Positions 49,301 to 55,578 are shown, counted from the first letter of the stretch. The stretch is 64,000 nt of DNA from Strigamia acuminata (GCA_949358305.1 OX442314.1:32669608-32733607); one strand, 5' to 3'. A program made the numbers and translations. The notes: generated by a model not told the origin, from the sequence alone.

Positions 49301-52300
49301 ATTCCGTTGTAGAATCGTCGGGCGTACGTGTGCCGGTCCGTACACACGCGTGGACACACTAACTCCGCCGTATTCTGCAGCGAAGCTCAACAAAAATGGC
49401 GCCGCCCGAGAAAACTCGGTTATATCGGCAAAAATACAGTTTAAATCGTTCGAAATAAATGTTCCTTACACCGTTCCGTGTCGAATCCTTCGTGCAATCG
49501 TCCGCACACGTATTCCAGACGTTTGCCGCACCGAAAATTCGTTTTCACGACGAATTGAGCGGGCGCGCACTTCGCGACTTCTCGTAGTCGGAAAATGGCC
49601 GTTTCACTCGTCAATTCCCCGAAATTGGTCGGCGTTGATCGTCGCCGATCCTCTGCTACCATTTGATGAGGTAAAACGGTCCTGTGGCTCTCGGAAATCA
49701 GTGGAAACGCAATTACAAAGTGCGGTTAATTCGCAACACGCGACCGCCATCTTTATTCACCGTGAGAACATAAAACAGTGGTCTGGGTTGAGGCTATATA
49801 ATCTCAACCTTGATTACAGATCAACAAGGAGAACAAATCTATTATCACAATTGAATAGATTTATTCTTTACAATAAAACATAGGCTAAAGTAATGGATAA
49901 ACAATACCAAACATAACTAAAGTATCGTCGCTTAACAAGCAGACGACGGGAACGCACGTTATCAAGTCGACACAGCCAATTGCGGTACAGAACAAGCTTA
50001 TAGATAAAAATCAAATCAATTGGCTGACCATTCGTAACAATACAAGACAACGCGCTTGTTGTGCTTATTCGGAAATACACAACTGATAAACTTATCGCAA
50101 ATCGTTCATCGTAAATCAACATTTCTGAGAACGAAAATGAAGTCGAAATCGAGATGAATGATGAAGTCGAGAACGAGACGGAACAAGGGGAAGTCGAAAC
50201 TCCCCAGATCAAAAACGTACGGCCGCCTCCGCGACAATCCTCAAGAACTCGGAGATTGTATTCAAATCGAAATGGAAAACCACCAGGAAGAATTCGATAT
50301 GAAGAGTATTAATTAATAAAACAAAATTTTTGAAATGTAGGAATATTGTCATTCAGGGGAAGTGTTGTTTTTGAATGTTATATTCCTCACCGCCAGGTGT
50401 TTCCCCACCTGTGTACCTGTATTTAGCACCGACCAATCAGTGCTCTGTAATGTATTTTGTGCTCTATGCACCTTCTCACATATGTTTAAGATTAAATGAA
50501 TCACTGTTAGAATATTCACCCAACAAGAACCATGCGTCTTTACTTTGTGTCTCCCAACATATTCAAGCCTAAAAACTACAACAGAATATATTGGTCCATG
50601 ATACCCTTAATTTAATGTTGTGGACCGATACACACACAGGAAACCATCCTTAAGCCATTTTACTCTTGGGATGGCTTTAGTTAATGTAATTTTGATTTTT
50701 ATTATTAAAAAATATTATTTCTATCATTGAAATGAAGTTTTATGCACATATAAATGTCAAACTCATGTTTGTTATGTTTGTCTGGCTGTTGCCTAGGCAA
50801 TCAATTACAATGTCTGTACATTGCTTGCAATTCTGGAGTTTGGCTCTACTTTTACGGATCACTACACCAGTAAACTGGCTTGACCAATAGAACTGAGTGT
50901 CCTTTTTGATTGCAACTAGAGTATATTCTCCAAATTTGAAAGCTCTGACAACATTTACTTAAGTGCAAAAGTGCAGTGTAACAAAAAATGTGGAATCACT
51001 TATATTGACTTAGGTTGCATTGCGTCAAGGCATTCTGGAAAACAATTTCAATAATAATTAAGGGTTTCCAATGTTGATTGCAGGGACGATGTAAAGCTGA
51101 ATGGTGCAACTGCATTAAGGACTCTTGTTTTCACCATGGTGATGCTAAGGGATACAGTTTTACCGTATTTGACATTGCCGAGTCACCTTTTATTGTAAAT
51201 GTATTCTTTGTACTATGTTATCCCAGAGGAAAATGTGGTGATCGCCAGATGGCGACGGGGATGTCATCACGTCAGCCGTGGCTCTGGTCACAATTTAATA
51301 ACCAATAGTAAAGGTACTCTTGTACATATGGTGCAAGAGTGGCAGTATACTTCCTGTTGGGACCCCAGAGCTACTCAGCTATTGATAAGTCCTAGCAGTT
51401 CTCCACTCTTGTTCATCGCGGTGATAACAGGGAATGTGCGAGTACGCCATTCCCAGTGCTATGAGTAATCCATGGGTTAAGGGACTGAGTCCTGGATGAA
51501 CAACAGACCGACCTTGCAGCACAACCGAACCACACGTGCTGCATGTGGTTGCAGGTGCCCTGCAACCGGGGTCGGATCAAGCCTTTTGGGAGCCCTGGGC
51601 TTGAGGTTTTTTCAGGGCTTCTTTATCAAAATTTTTAACAGCAACCTTTTTTTTTTAGTACATGCGTTGTGTCTTGGGTTGTAGATCCGCCCCTGGCTTA
51701 GGCGTAGCAGTAGCAATAGGAGAGGCAAGAGGTAGTGACTCCTATACACTGAATAAAGGCCTTAAACCAGGGTTTCCCAAACGGTGAGGCACGCCTCACT
51801 GGTGGGGCGTGATTATTGGTGGGGCGCAACCCATCATACATGCCTAAATAAAACGAGCTTATTTTGCAAACTTTTGTAAATTTTTAAGCAAAATTATATA
51901 AAATTATATAAAAAATTATACAAAGTTTTATGCAAAATTATATAAAAATTTCTTTTTTTTCTTTTTAGTAGTATATTTTTTAAAAATTTAATGCATTGGT
52001 AGATGGGAGTGGGGCGCAGAAGACCGCCTTGCTTAAAAAGTGGGGCGCGATGCTAAGAAGTTTGGGATCCCCTGCCTTAAACTATTAAATACAGTCGCTT
52101 GTGCTTGTTTCTATCAATGTGTTGTGCGTCCGGCGCTGTTTCTGCATTTCTGTGCGCTATTTGTGTCCGTCCGTTCTCACAACATGACAGTTTCATTGGT
52201 GATGTGCTGTGGAATGAGGTTGAGGGATGGTTTTTTGCGGTGTCAAGTACACTCCTATGCCATACTTGCCCAAAGCAATATTAATAACCAGAAAAGGAAA

Positions 52301-54972
52301 TAGTGAAAACGATAATCGAACACAAGTTAACTAGGAAATCATCTTGATTTTTATAGATTGAAAGAAGGATGAAATATGAATCAAAATGGAGCGAGGTTGT
52401 TGATCACATATTGCACAAAATGAGTAACATTTGGTAATGTTTTTGTTGCTTGGTAAACTATACTTTCAGTTGGTTGACAAAAACCTTTCTACATTTCTAG
52501 CTCAATAGTAAATATTACCATTGAGGATGACAATAATAAACTTAAGAATCTGAAGAAGAAAGTAAGTAGGTGCATTCAAAAAGTCTAAAACGTATGCAAA
52601 ACCCGTTTCGTGTTTGTACGTGACTTTATTCCCATTGAATAACATGTTATTCAATGGGAATGGGAATGACGTCACGTACAAACACGAACCGCGTTTTGCA
52701 TACGTTTTAGACTTTTTGAATGCACCTAGTGTGTTAATTAAAACGTTGTGATATTAGTAAGTTTGGACAAGGTTACTATTCCTTATATGGTTTGTACATG
52801 ATAGCTGGAAGTACAGTCGGTTCCAATAAGTTGAGACTAACCTGAAATTTTTGTGAGCAAATTTATTTTGTCACAATTATAAACGAGAAAAAAAGCAAAA
52901 AAACTGGCTTGGCAGATTGAAATCTGAATAAAGAATCAATTACCGTTTATAATCTCTCCTACCCGCAACAATGGTTTAACAAAGGGATTCATGTTTAGGA
53001 AATTAACTTAAGCTTTAATTATTCAAGTCGGAAATCTAGTTTACAGATAACTAAAACCCATAAAATCATTATAACTTACATGCTTTTGTTCAATACAAAC
53101 TATATGTCATACCTCTATCTTAATTCTAGTAGAAATAACATAAATGAAAATAATTTAAGTTATTATCATAACATAACTTACAAGTTAGGCATATGCCTAA
53201 GTTATGTTATGATAATAACTGACTTGTGAGCTCATGCCTGTCCATGCACTAGAAAGCAGTTGCTAGTTTGGGAACTCTAGAAGAACTGACTTTAAAGGGA
53301 AGCTTTTGTTACTAAGTTAACTCCTGTTCCCCCTGTTAACTTCAATAGCTCAAACCGATTACATCACAGTGGCAAACGCCATCTGCTGAGCTTATATTGC
53401 ACTGTACCCGCTGAAATGAAGCACAGAAGCCAGCCAATTCACGGTATGGCTTAAACACGAGACAAAATCATTTTCCCTAGAAATTCTGTATGTAATTGAT
53501 TTTAATCCAAAGAAATTGCACACTTCAATATATGTTAACACCCAACATTTTTCAGAATTCATTTCTTATTCAACATGCCTATTCTTTTATCAGCAATATG
53601 ACTTTGTCAGAACGATATTTGGAATGAGTACAGAACGTGTGCTGAATTTCGACTTTGTCAATTCTCCGATCTACAGAGACACATTTGCATTCGTCATACG
53701 AGAGGACAGTGTCATCAAAGAATACTTATGGTTGACATTTTTCAAACCGTTTTCAATGGTTGTTTGGTTGTGTATTTTAGCTACTTATTTGATCATCGCT
53801 CTATCTGTTGCTTCGATCACCCAAAACCACAAAAGCAAACCCTCAACTTCAGGTAAAGACACTTCAAAAGATTACTAATCAATTTACAAGCAATATTACT
53901 TTTATTGTACATCAAAGGTTATACTATTACTGGAACGGAAAACTTGTTTCGTTTGCTAATCATTTCAAGCTACAGTGCGGTACTGTATACATCACTCACT
54001 GTTCCAACATCACGCCTGCAATACAACAGCATTCAAGACGTATTGTTAGACGACCGAGTCAACCTTTATGCTTTTGGAGTGCGGTTCCCTTACGAGCTAA
54101 TTAAGGTAATGGATAGAAATGTCAAAACACCGACTGACTTGAATTGTTACACTATTAAAATATCAAAAGGTGCCTGTTAAACATACTTACTGTATGCGGT
54201 TAAGAATGCAATATTTTATGCCTTTTATTTGGTTGGAATTGTGCACCCATGTATGATAGAGTTTAGTACAGACCAACAAATGAAAGTGTATGGATTTGGA
54301 ATTTGTAAGTGGTACTTGTAATTGGAAAGTTCTTATTTTTCTATGGCAGAATTCAGAAACAAATCTTACACGGGAAATTTGGCATCGGATGGAAACAAGT
54401 CCCGGAGAAGGAAACATTTCCTTCACTGATGCTCCAAAACTACTTTCGAAGAACAAAAACGCCATCATCGAAATGTACATTACACTCAAACAGATGTACG
54501 GACAAAACTGTACGTTTAGTTTTATAAAAATTCCGATTGGGGATATGTCAGCTTATTTCATGTTTAATAAAAAATCTAAATTTGTTGAGTTAATTAATCA
54601 GAAGTGAGTATACTGTAATAGTTAATTTGGTAAAGGATTTAAAATTCAACTTCAATTATACGTTTTAGCATTTTGAACCTAAACGAAAAAGGAATCGTAA
54701 ACAGACTCGACGATAAATACAAAACATCAACATTTTGTCAGACAAGAAATTATGACTTCAAACCCATCTCTATTTACCACACAATCACAGCATTTCTGAT
54801 TTTAATTGGAGGAGTTTTCTGCTCTGGAATTATATTTCTCGTGGAATTTCTTTATCGGAACAAGTTTGAAACTGGCTGTGCGCGCACAAATCCAAATCCA
54901 CCCGTTATTTTAGCAACTGAGAGCGTAGAAGCTGAAGCTGACTCATGTCATGTCTTAGTTTCAGCAAGTTAA
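25362..54972 (+). CDS. Ionotropic-receptor-like gene 2 (12 exons, 637 residues)
   Basis: Exons: 25362-25422, 25521-25649, 25714-25856, 26482-26652, 26963-27118, 51084-51194, 52357-52433, 52501-52561, 53594-53852, 53918-54105, 54350-54603, 54669-54972. All junctions are GT-AG and in phase (total 1914 nt). Predicted order: signal peptide (about 1-19), N-terminal extracellular region to about 220, a Cys-rich exon 6 leading into TVFDIAESPFI at the ligand-domain start, S1 with TERVLNFDFV (about 317), M1 about 356-378, M3 (SSYSAVLYTSLTV) about 400-418, S2 with LNEKGIVNRLDDKY (about 541), M4 about 576-598 and a short cytoplasmic tail. The layout and motifs are those of variant ionotropic glutamate receptors, usually chemosensory membrane proteins. 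The start is the ATG shared with gene 1. Only about 21 residues separate M1 and M3, less than a pore loop normally needs. Intron 5 is about 24 kb because it holds the four-element retrotransposon nest. The model is inferred; transcript support is lacking. Confidence 0.78.
25883..26223. mobile_element. hAT-type MITE in intron 3 of gene 2
   Basis: 341 bp with ends CAGGGGTCGGCAAC and GTTGCCGACCCCTG, flanked by the exact 8-bp repeat TTCTAGTT (25875-25882, 26224-26231). Gene 1 has the empty site at 6548-6555. The interior (about 26035-26140) is a run of AGGTTAGGTT-like units. Eight-base duplications and CAGGGGT ends are typical of hAT elements. Confidence 0.93.
27119..27762. other. Intron 5 of gene 2, first part: exon-6-like relic and old LTR fragment
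   Basis: The exon-6-like relic (about 27190-27240) has a stop after KGPV, as in gene 1. From about 27385 to 27760 lies the old TGTGAC-family LTR fragment shared with gene 1 but without the Gypsy-1 insertion. The relic's downstream sequence is open in one frame for about 40 codons after the stop and varies between copies; I found no supported gene. Confidence 0.5.
27763..28362. mobile_element. Probable piggyBac-like MITE in intron 5 of gene 2
   Basis: 600 bp between TTAA (27759-27762) and TTAA (28363-28366). Ends start CCCTCCCCACCCCAACC and, on the other strand, CCCTAGCAGCCCCAACC. Subterminal GGGTCAATTTTGACCC-like palindromes occur at both sides. CCCT after TTAA matches piggyBac ends. The gene 1 site differs by a few bases from a perfect empty site, hence some doubt. 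Confidence 0.65.
28363..28977. other. Intron 5 of gene 2, unassigned stretch before Copia-A
   Basis: Matches gene 1 up to about 28433, then becomes unique, with no open frame or recognisable repeat. It may be a further insertion whose ends I could not define. Confidence 0.4.
28978..29195 (+). repeat. Copia-A 5' LTR
   Basis: 218 bp, TGTTGTTTTT to AAAAACTACA. Confidence 0.92.
29196..29222 (+). other. Primer-binding site: internal (half) initiator-tRNA-Met
   Basis: Directly after the LTR, the 27 bases starting GGTTATGGGCCCAGCACGC are complementary to the D-stem to anticodon-loop part of animal initiator tRNA-Met (CGTGCTGGGCCCATAACC), not to its 3' end. Drosophila copia primes from such an internal tRNA fragment, so this element probably does so too. 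Confidence 0.85.
29311..29969 (+). pseudogene. Copia-A Gag, 5' part
   Basis: The frame from ATG 29311 encodes a Copia Gag (LGKENYDAWKVQMEAIL near the start, then a UBN2-like helical domain). A TAG at 29593-29595 interrupts it and the rest is cut by Gypsy-B at 29970. It resumes at 42194 with a zinc knuckle. Gag forms the element's particle. The residues around the break are basic (KKSFQKRRQP). Confidence 0.85.
29970..30202 (+). repeat. Gypsy-B 5' LTR
   Basis: 233 bp, TGTGGAGTTT to TAGTTTACA. Contains AATAAA near its middle. Confidence 0.92.
30374..30843 (+). repeat. Copia-C 5' LTR
   Basis: 470 bp, ending GGCCTACA. Contains AATAAAGATGGCGGCAC near 30760. Confidence 0.93.
30846..30857 (+). other. 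Copia-C primer-binding site (initiator tRNA-Met 3' end)
   Basis: TGGTAGCAGAGG two bases after the LTR is the complement of the 3' end of animal initiator tRNA-Met including CCA. Unlike Copia-A, the tRNA 3' end is used. Confidence 0.85.
30858..31974 (+). other. Copia-C leader
   Basis: About 1.1 kb between primer site and Gag start. Open frames here (for example 186 codons at 30867) show no domain and are probably incidental. Confidence 0.55.
31975..33711 (+). CDS. Copia-C Gag, protease and start of integrase (frameshifted)
   Basis: The first in-frame ATG of the Gag (MASENMEDF) is at 31975. A Gag domain (LDGNNYDSWAVDMQLYL) leads to a zinc knuckle CYNCGGKGHFSRDC near residue 230, a protease DTGATDH near 322, and the start of the integrase zinc domain (YWHGRMAHLHTKGI). 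The frame ends at 33711, but the true reading moves to another frame at about 33690, near a run of five T. Whether the shift is a mutation or a sequencing error cannot be decided here; it lies inside a domain, so programmed recoding is unlikely. Confidence 0.9.
   Translation: MASENMEDFSKPFNVNIRKLDGNNYDSWAVDMQLYLEHQGVWSHVVGTEPALAVTASPKEKRDFQARESRARSSICLGCTEAQKGVAVAHKTAKGAWDALKTAYQPTTMARQARLRREFLQLQMLPGDDMVVFTSRVDRKAIELKDVDITLTEKEIAFQYLDFLGPEYEALKSIVYHWDKADFTVAKVKERLLAEYNRTHGGTAPRDATASATGAYATNPQRSQQKGTVCYNCGGKGHFSRDCPSSKQGFTIVPTKSASNISQSRGRGKGRGRARGRKANLSSSEELEGFYTSLQQTIGQSTTTVSSFVTSSGVQDMAWYVDTGATDHFTFTKHGFVNYKPLSNYSVRLGEGSSKIDGVGDIKLESRDKSQGHPFILKNVFYAPNFTKNLISLGRTDEAGYITRVGEGKMVIFKQRITEPILTAMRQSDRMYKSSCQIAVPSVNASAIPTHAEAPGISNPITNQSDVTESVNVVNNSVLPNTNPSECVTQASEITKPSYCEVLTTPKGIKGSKTPKTLTVSGGIDVSALPADRVKGVQPNVKADKGLDISYWHGRMAHLHTKGIVDMEKSTYFWSEIV
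33690..36709 (+). CDS. Copia-C integrase, RT and RNase H
   Basis: The frame continues the polyprotein: zinc Cys pair CDACIRAK, integrase core with HMDVWG, RTDRGGEF and AERANR (the D, D, E set), a long Pro-rich linker, then RT with AAYLYGDLDEVQ and the catalytic box YVDD, and RNase H with TVFTDASYA and IMESEF-like VMESEF. It ends ADLLTKWLARPRL near the stop at 36709, as Copia proteins do. All catalytic residues I can place are present. Functions are integration and reverse transcription of the element. Confidence 0.92.
36729..37198 (+). repeat. Copia-C 3' LTR
   Basis: 470 bp; I saw no difference from the 5' LTR. Confidence 0.93.
37229..37525 (+). CDS. Gypsy-B Gag N-terminal frame
   Basis: 98 codons from ATG 37229 (MAGAKTIVAKIRRGEFP), ending in a highly acidic stretch. 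The next frame begins 11 bases after the stop, in another phase, with repeated ATGCAA units (37536 on). This is probably one Gag broken by a frameshift near 37520; slippage in the repeat could be the cause. No catalytic role is expected. Confidence 0.7.
   Translation: MAGAKTIVAKIRRGEFPTEAEWDKLRAKDVQPLLIERNIVPPRLKRDMINTLRLTMIAELGLAEEDVNPGDEDDDGKDDEENDEEKDEEKVEDNEQRI
37536..39377 (+). pseudogene. Gypsy-B Gag, protease and truncated RT
   Basis: The frame covers the Gag core (FSGERSELRTTTQWLQDV), three zinc knuckles near residues 207-250 (CFRCGEKGHQKSDC, CFKCHESGHLANAC, CFNCNGFGHMANAC) and a protease with DTQSA, where DTGA or DSGA is normal. After EITEEE it jumps to PCPRMDELLDETHEW of RT, so the RT fingers (roughly 130 residues in relatives) are absent. 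It then has FDLASGYYQIEL and the box YMDD. A MITE cuts it at 39378. The altered protease centre and RT deletion mean the copy was damaged independently of the MITE. Confidence 0.85.
39378..39811. mobile_element. Tc1/mariner-type MITE in the Gypsy-B RT
   Basis: 434 bp with ends CCGTATATACTCGC and GCGAGTATATACGG, flanked by TA (39376-39377, 39812-39813). Internal copies of TCGCATTATACGCG repeat the end motif. The element plus one TA is 436 bp, which explains why the reading frame differs on its two sides. No transposase is encoded. Confidence 0.9.
39814..41943 (+). pseudogene. Gypsy-B RT end, RNase H and integrase
   Basis: The frame continues the RT thumb (KLTLKLSKCHFLCEEVQFLG), RNase H (VHTDASQDGIGAVLMQ, STELELMAVVWA, TDCEAV), the integrase zinc domain (HNGHAHPGVDATIEAIRKRF, CIVC), core (HLDHVGP, TDRGTAF, NGQVERMN) and a C-terminal module with NRGPLRVSRR. 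A TGA at 41005-41007 interrupts it between the zinc domain and the core. It ends at 41943, shortly before the 3' LTR. All three integrase acidic residues are visible. Inactive because of the stop and the upstream damage. Confidence 0.88.
41957..42189 (+). repeat. Gypsy-B 3' LTR
   Basis: 233 bp, two differences from the 5' LTR by eye. Confidence 0.92.
42194..43217 (+). pseudogene. Copia-A zinc knuckle, protease fragment and acidic repeat
   Basis: The Gag resumes after Gypsy-B with a zinc knuckle CHGCGKIGHKIADC and a protease start WRLDSGASSHKR, then NLASNASTKIDGKGNVKI. TGA at 42645-42647 and TAA at 43176-43178 interrupt the frame. Instead of integrase there is a Lys/Glu-rich stretch with repeated KKTRTE units (about 42690-42850) and the NENEVEISE repeat. 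The frame is cut by Copia-D and ends after it at 50312. Confidence 0.82.
43002..43217 (+). repeat. 27-bp tandem repeat encoding NENEVEISE
   Basis: Eight units starting every 27 bases from 43002, each GAGAACGAGAACGAAGTTG plus GAAATTTCC with small changes. The run resumes after Copia-D at 50127. Copia-D inserted within the last unit. Confidence 0.88.
43218..43675 (-). repeat. Copia-D 3' LTR
   Basis: 458 bp; minus-strand ends TGTTGATTTAC and CCTCATCA. Confidence 0.93.
43694..48529 (-). CDS. Copia-D Gag-Pol polyprotein, 1611 residues, intact
   Basis: A single frame from ATG 48529 (MASWDRRDDYKDVEKLNG) to a stop at 43694. In order: Gag (about 1-215), zinc knuckle CFNCGGTNHFAREC near 235, protease VDTGATDHFS near 325, integrase zinc domain (IWHSRMGHLNAKGI, CDAC) near 590-620, integrase core with HLDVWGP near 650, KTDNGGEF near 715 and AERTNR near 751, RT with AAYLYGDLDEVQ and YVDD near 1293, and RNase H with YTDASFA near 1458 ending in ADLMTKWLSRAKL. 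All catalytic residues I looked for are present and the length is normal for Copia. The first Met after the frame opens that matches Copia-C is chosen; ten further codons upstream are open. Copia-C encodes a clear relative, but the LTRs are unrelated. Gag-Pol in one frame means other means of tuning the Gag:Pol ratio. Confidence 0.96.
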   Translation of the reverse strand: MASWDRRDDYKDVEKLNGTNYSTWSVQIQLLLQSYGVWGHVTGKEKALPATASAKEIREFDKREEKARSTICLACGKAQQVVAVAHEGAKEVWEALKAAYQPTTRARKARLRREFLMLKLHEQEEMMVFLARVDRKALELKDIQVDISDEFLAFQYLDLLPHQYETVKQTVYHWGDPEFTSKAVKERLLGEYNRLYEQTDEFGVPAGMVDNASAYFTKGRWQRGRGGNVSGSPRVCFNCGGTNHFARECPSPPKQQQGAARGNPIGQFSRGSQRGKNRGKGQQKAAVTQMDIFSDSPVSYFSAAICQEQPPVAVSLLSHANYDSQWYVDTGATDHFSFNKSWFSDFKPLTGYSVQQGDGKSKIEGIGNVTLISIHGQRTRELTLKNVYYAPNFKKNLISLGRTDEAGATTMVKNGKMFIYDVTIDDPSITAIRTSDRMYKVNCRINPKNSVNTVALSAQQSATVASSPPLKGGEIVDPLLTHLNFKTALTQNLSKSGKPVPANKGQTKTANNAPAIVANNASMEISNQQSSVLTDTQTSLVASKGNKPKNAKILKTIVQNNLTNGNGVVDGKDASIKPDKPQTMDIWHSRMGHLNAKGIALLNKSTEVFGLKLSNTELSSCDACSRAKSTRASFPPIANISTKGILEIVHLDVWGPSPVKSIGGAYYYLVMVDDFSRLMWIVIMKKKSEVLGHFKKWLTEIERTTSRKVKSIKTDNGGEFVSKQWDEYASSIGLKCMRTNAYSPEMNSVAERTNRTILGGIRALMIENSLPPSLWAELAVSVVYLKNRFPHAGLGGRTPYNVFFNKKLSLRHVKCIGALTYVHVPSQTRAGKLQERAWAGALIGYASTTRGYRIWDPNRNQVFLSKHVKILEQNFWYENLQNPQLTPSPFTDDSDSSGEDSFDDSVSETDSVHGDPIPEYPEGEGEEDPVEGGAPEDFNYVDAMQYIIGDLNVINDDEIGGAKGDNRDFFNIYPDDEDESEEVEDPDASPQLSPQLSPTLPRRNPPRKGKDTGERTASTSELLPLDMTLWQRRQTVRQSGATAGKVDVWYITPKHEKLRSRVEVVRWCKTEGYEYRSELFNFKDVTIGFAGCCSVEPDTYEEAVTGVSKPDWENAMEDEINIFKEREVYVEVDKDQVKDKTLLGSKWIYKLKRDHTGTIRRYRARLVAQGFKQKPGIDFTEVFSPVVNFVLVMMFFCILVVLRGWRDVHLDIKAAYLYGDLDEVQYIHIPKGYRTSENQHKCWELRKSLYGLHQSGRMWYQRLHDQLIEIGFEPVLGLNCVYSLGTDAILIFYVDDIVLFSKDNIAEECVLDWIQQSFEIVNLGPVTLLLGIEFCRDGENIFIHQRAYIAKLCKQYGIDSCHRVRVPGTPGTMIQKVQTGERVNSSFPYRSLVGSLLFIASRIRPDILFSVIVLSQYNETHSTRHVNMLLQILRYLGNTPNYSINLGNCQSENLTVYTDASFALDQDKRRSFGGHIIYLGGVPISWNCHKQTITALSIMESEFLAVVDGVKEIIWLERIFGADVMMDGFNRQIPCVYADSMPAIQYAKNRIENRANKHIDVKLHFVRDWFEKGVFRIRHIPGTLNVADLMTKWLSRAKLDALCEHIFVAAK
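48530..49649 (-). other. Copia-D leader
   Basis: About 1.1 kb between primer site and the polyprotein start. Open frames on both strands lack domains. Confidence 0.6.
49650..49661 (-). other. Copia-D primer-binding site (initiator tRNA-Met 3' end)
   Basis: The minus strand reads TGGTAGCAGAGG two bases after the LTR, complementary to the 3' end of initiator tRNA-Met, as in Copia-C. Confidence 0.85.
49664..50121 (-). repeat. Copia-D 5' LTR
   Basis: 458 bp; no difference from the other LTR was seen. Confidence 0.93.
50127..50312 (+). pseudogene. Copia-A coding tail
   Basis: After Copia-D the acidic frame resumes (ENENEVEIEMNDEVENE), then a basic segment RPPPRQSSRTRRLYSNRNG and a stop at 50310-50312. 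The basic segment resembles the linker between integrase and RT in Copia proteins. RT and RNase H are missing, showing the deletion. Confidence 0.7.
50363..50580 (+). repeat. Copia-A 3' LTR
   Basis: 218 bp, preceded by the purine run CAGGGGAAG. Confidence 0.92.
50581..51083 (+). other. Intron 5 of gene 2, between the nest and exon 6
   Basis: No gene or repeat recognised. It ends in the acceptor TTGATTGCAG of exon 6. Confidence 0.5.
51195..51767 (+). other. Intron 6 of gene 2, 5' part
   Basis: Contains a possible small hAT-like remnant at about 51565-51695 (GGGGTCGGATCAAG and TAGATCCGCCCC in inverted order), without a clear target duplication. Otherwise nothing recognised. Confidence 0.4.
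51768..52074. mobile_element. hAT-type MITE in intron 6 of gene 2
   Basis: 307 bp with ends CAGGGTTTCCCAAAC and GTTTGGGATCCCCTG, flanked by the exact 8-bp repeat CCTTAAAC (51760-51767, 52075-52082). Rich in GTGGGGCG units. No transposase. Confidence 0.92.
52569..52726. mobile_element. Palindromic MITE in intron 8 of gene 2
   Basis: 158 bp that is almost one perfect inverted repeat, from GGTGCATTCAAAAAGTC to its complement, with TA on both sides (52567-52568, 52727-52728). Gene 1 lacks it (about 16633). The end sequence matches the 21788-22348 element. It starts only 7 bases after exon 8, so the donor GTAAGT is kept. Confidence 0.88.
53158..53220. repeat. 63-bp palindrome in intron 8 of gene 2
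   Basis: AGTTATTATCATAACATAA pairs with its complement at the other end, and the centre TTAGGCATATGCCTAA is also self-complementary. In gene 1 the left arm is the target of a MITE and a solo LTR. Confidence 0.85.
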
Positions 54973-55578
54973 ACTTTTAATAAAGCAACATATTTTTACT
55001 ATATTGGATAGTTTCTAGTTCTACATTTAGCAACTGCTTTTGCACACATGAACAGAAACATCACACGGATGCTTCACAACATTGCTACTTGAGTGACATT
55101 TTTACAGTTTTAGATCTAGAATCAGACCTGTTAGAAATTAAAATTTTGTTTGTTTACTGGCCAATAAAATATATTGTACTCCCCCAATCTATCTGTGTTG
55201 TCGGAGCTCATTTCTACTGAATCGGTTAGGCAGAATTAGTTCATGAAAAGATGATAAAAATTGTCAATTCTAGTTGGTGAAACTGACATGAACCAAGATG
55301 ACGCTAAAACCAGCATGAAACTATGAGACTATCAAAAGGTCTAGTAAGTGAGAAGAGTAACCGAAAAGAGAAAATTAGGTTTTGTACTTTTTTTTTATTC
55401 TACAGTTTTCGTATCGCGAGAAATAAACTTGAAAAAATGTTTGAGAACTAGTGTATTCTCCAGGCAGATAGTTTAGTATATTCAGACCAATAAATGAAAG
55501 TGTATAAATCTGGGATTTGTTGTTGGTAATAAATACTCCGTAGTAAATTACCGGTATGATCTTATTTTTTTGTGATAG
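54973..55578 (+). other. 3' flank of gene 2
   Basis: Begins with an AATAAA a few bases after the stop. Matches the 3' flank of gene 1 to about 55440. From there on it resembles the intron before exon 11 and leads into the pseudogene. Confidence 0.55.

Larger units (their letters stand above)
43218..50121 (-). mobile_element. Copia-D: apparently intact Ty1/Copia element, minus strand
   Basis: 458-bp LTRs (43218-43675, 49664-50121) that read as identical are flanked by the exact 5-bp repeat TTTCT (43213-43217, 50122-50126). On the minus strand the order is LTR, primer site, leader of about 1.1 kb, one uninterrupted polyprotein, an AAGGGGGGATT polypurine tract, LTR. Everything needed for retrotransposition seems present, so this is the best candidate for a recently active element. 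It sits inside the acidic repeat of Copia-A. Confidence 0.95.
28978..50580 (+). mobile_element. Copia-A: outermost element of the nest, internally deleted Ty1/Copia
   Basis: Two 218-bp LTRs (28978-29195, 50363-50580) with TG..CA ends are flanked by the exact 5-bp repeat ACAGA (28973-28977, 50581-50585). They differ at four positions by my count. What remains is Gag, a zinc knuckle, part of a protease, an expanded acidic repeat and a short linker; integrase, RT and RNase H are missing. Gypsy-B entered at 29970 and Copia-D at 43218. With both removed the element would be only about 2.5 kb, so it was probably a deletion derivative before the later insertions. Confidence 0.92.
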
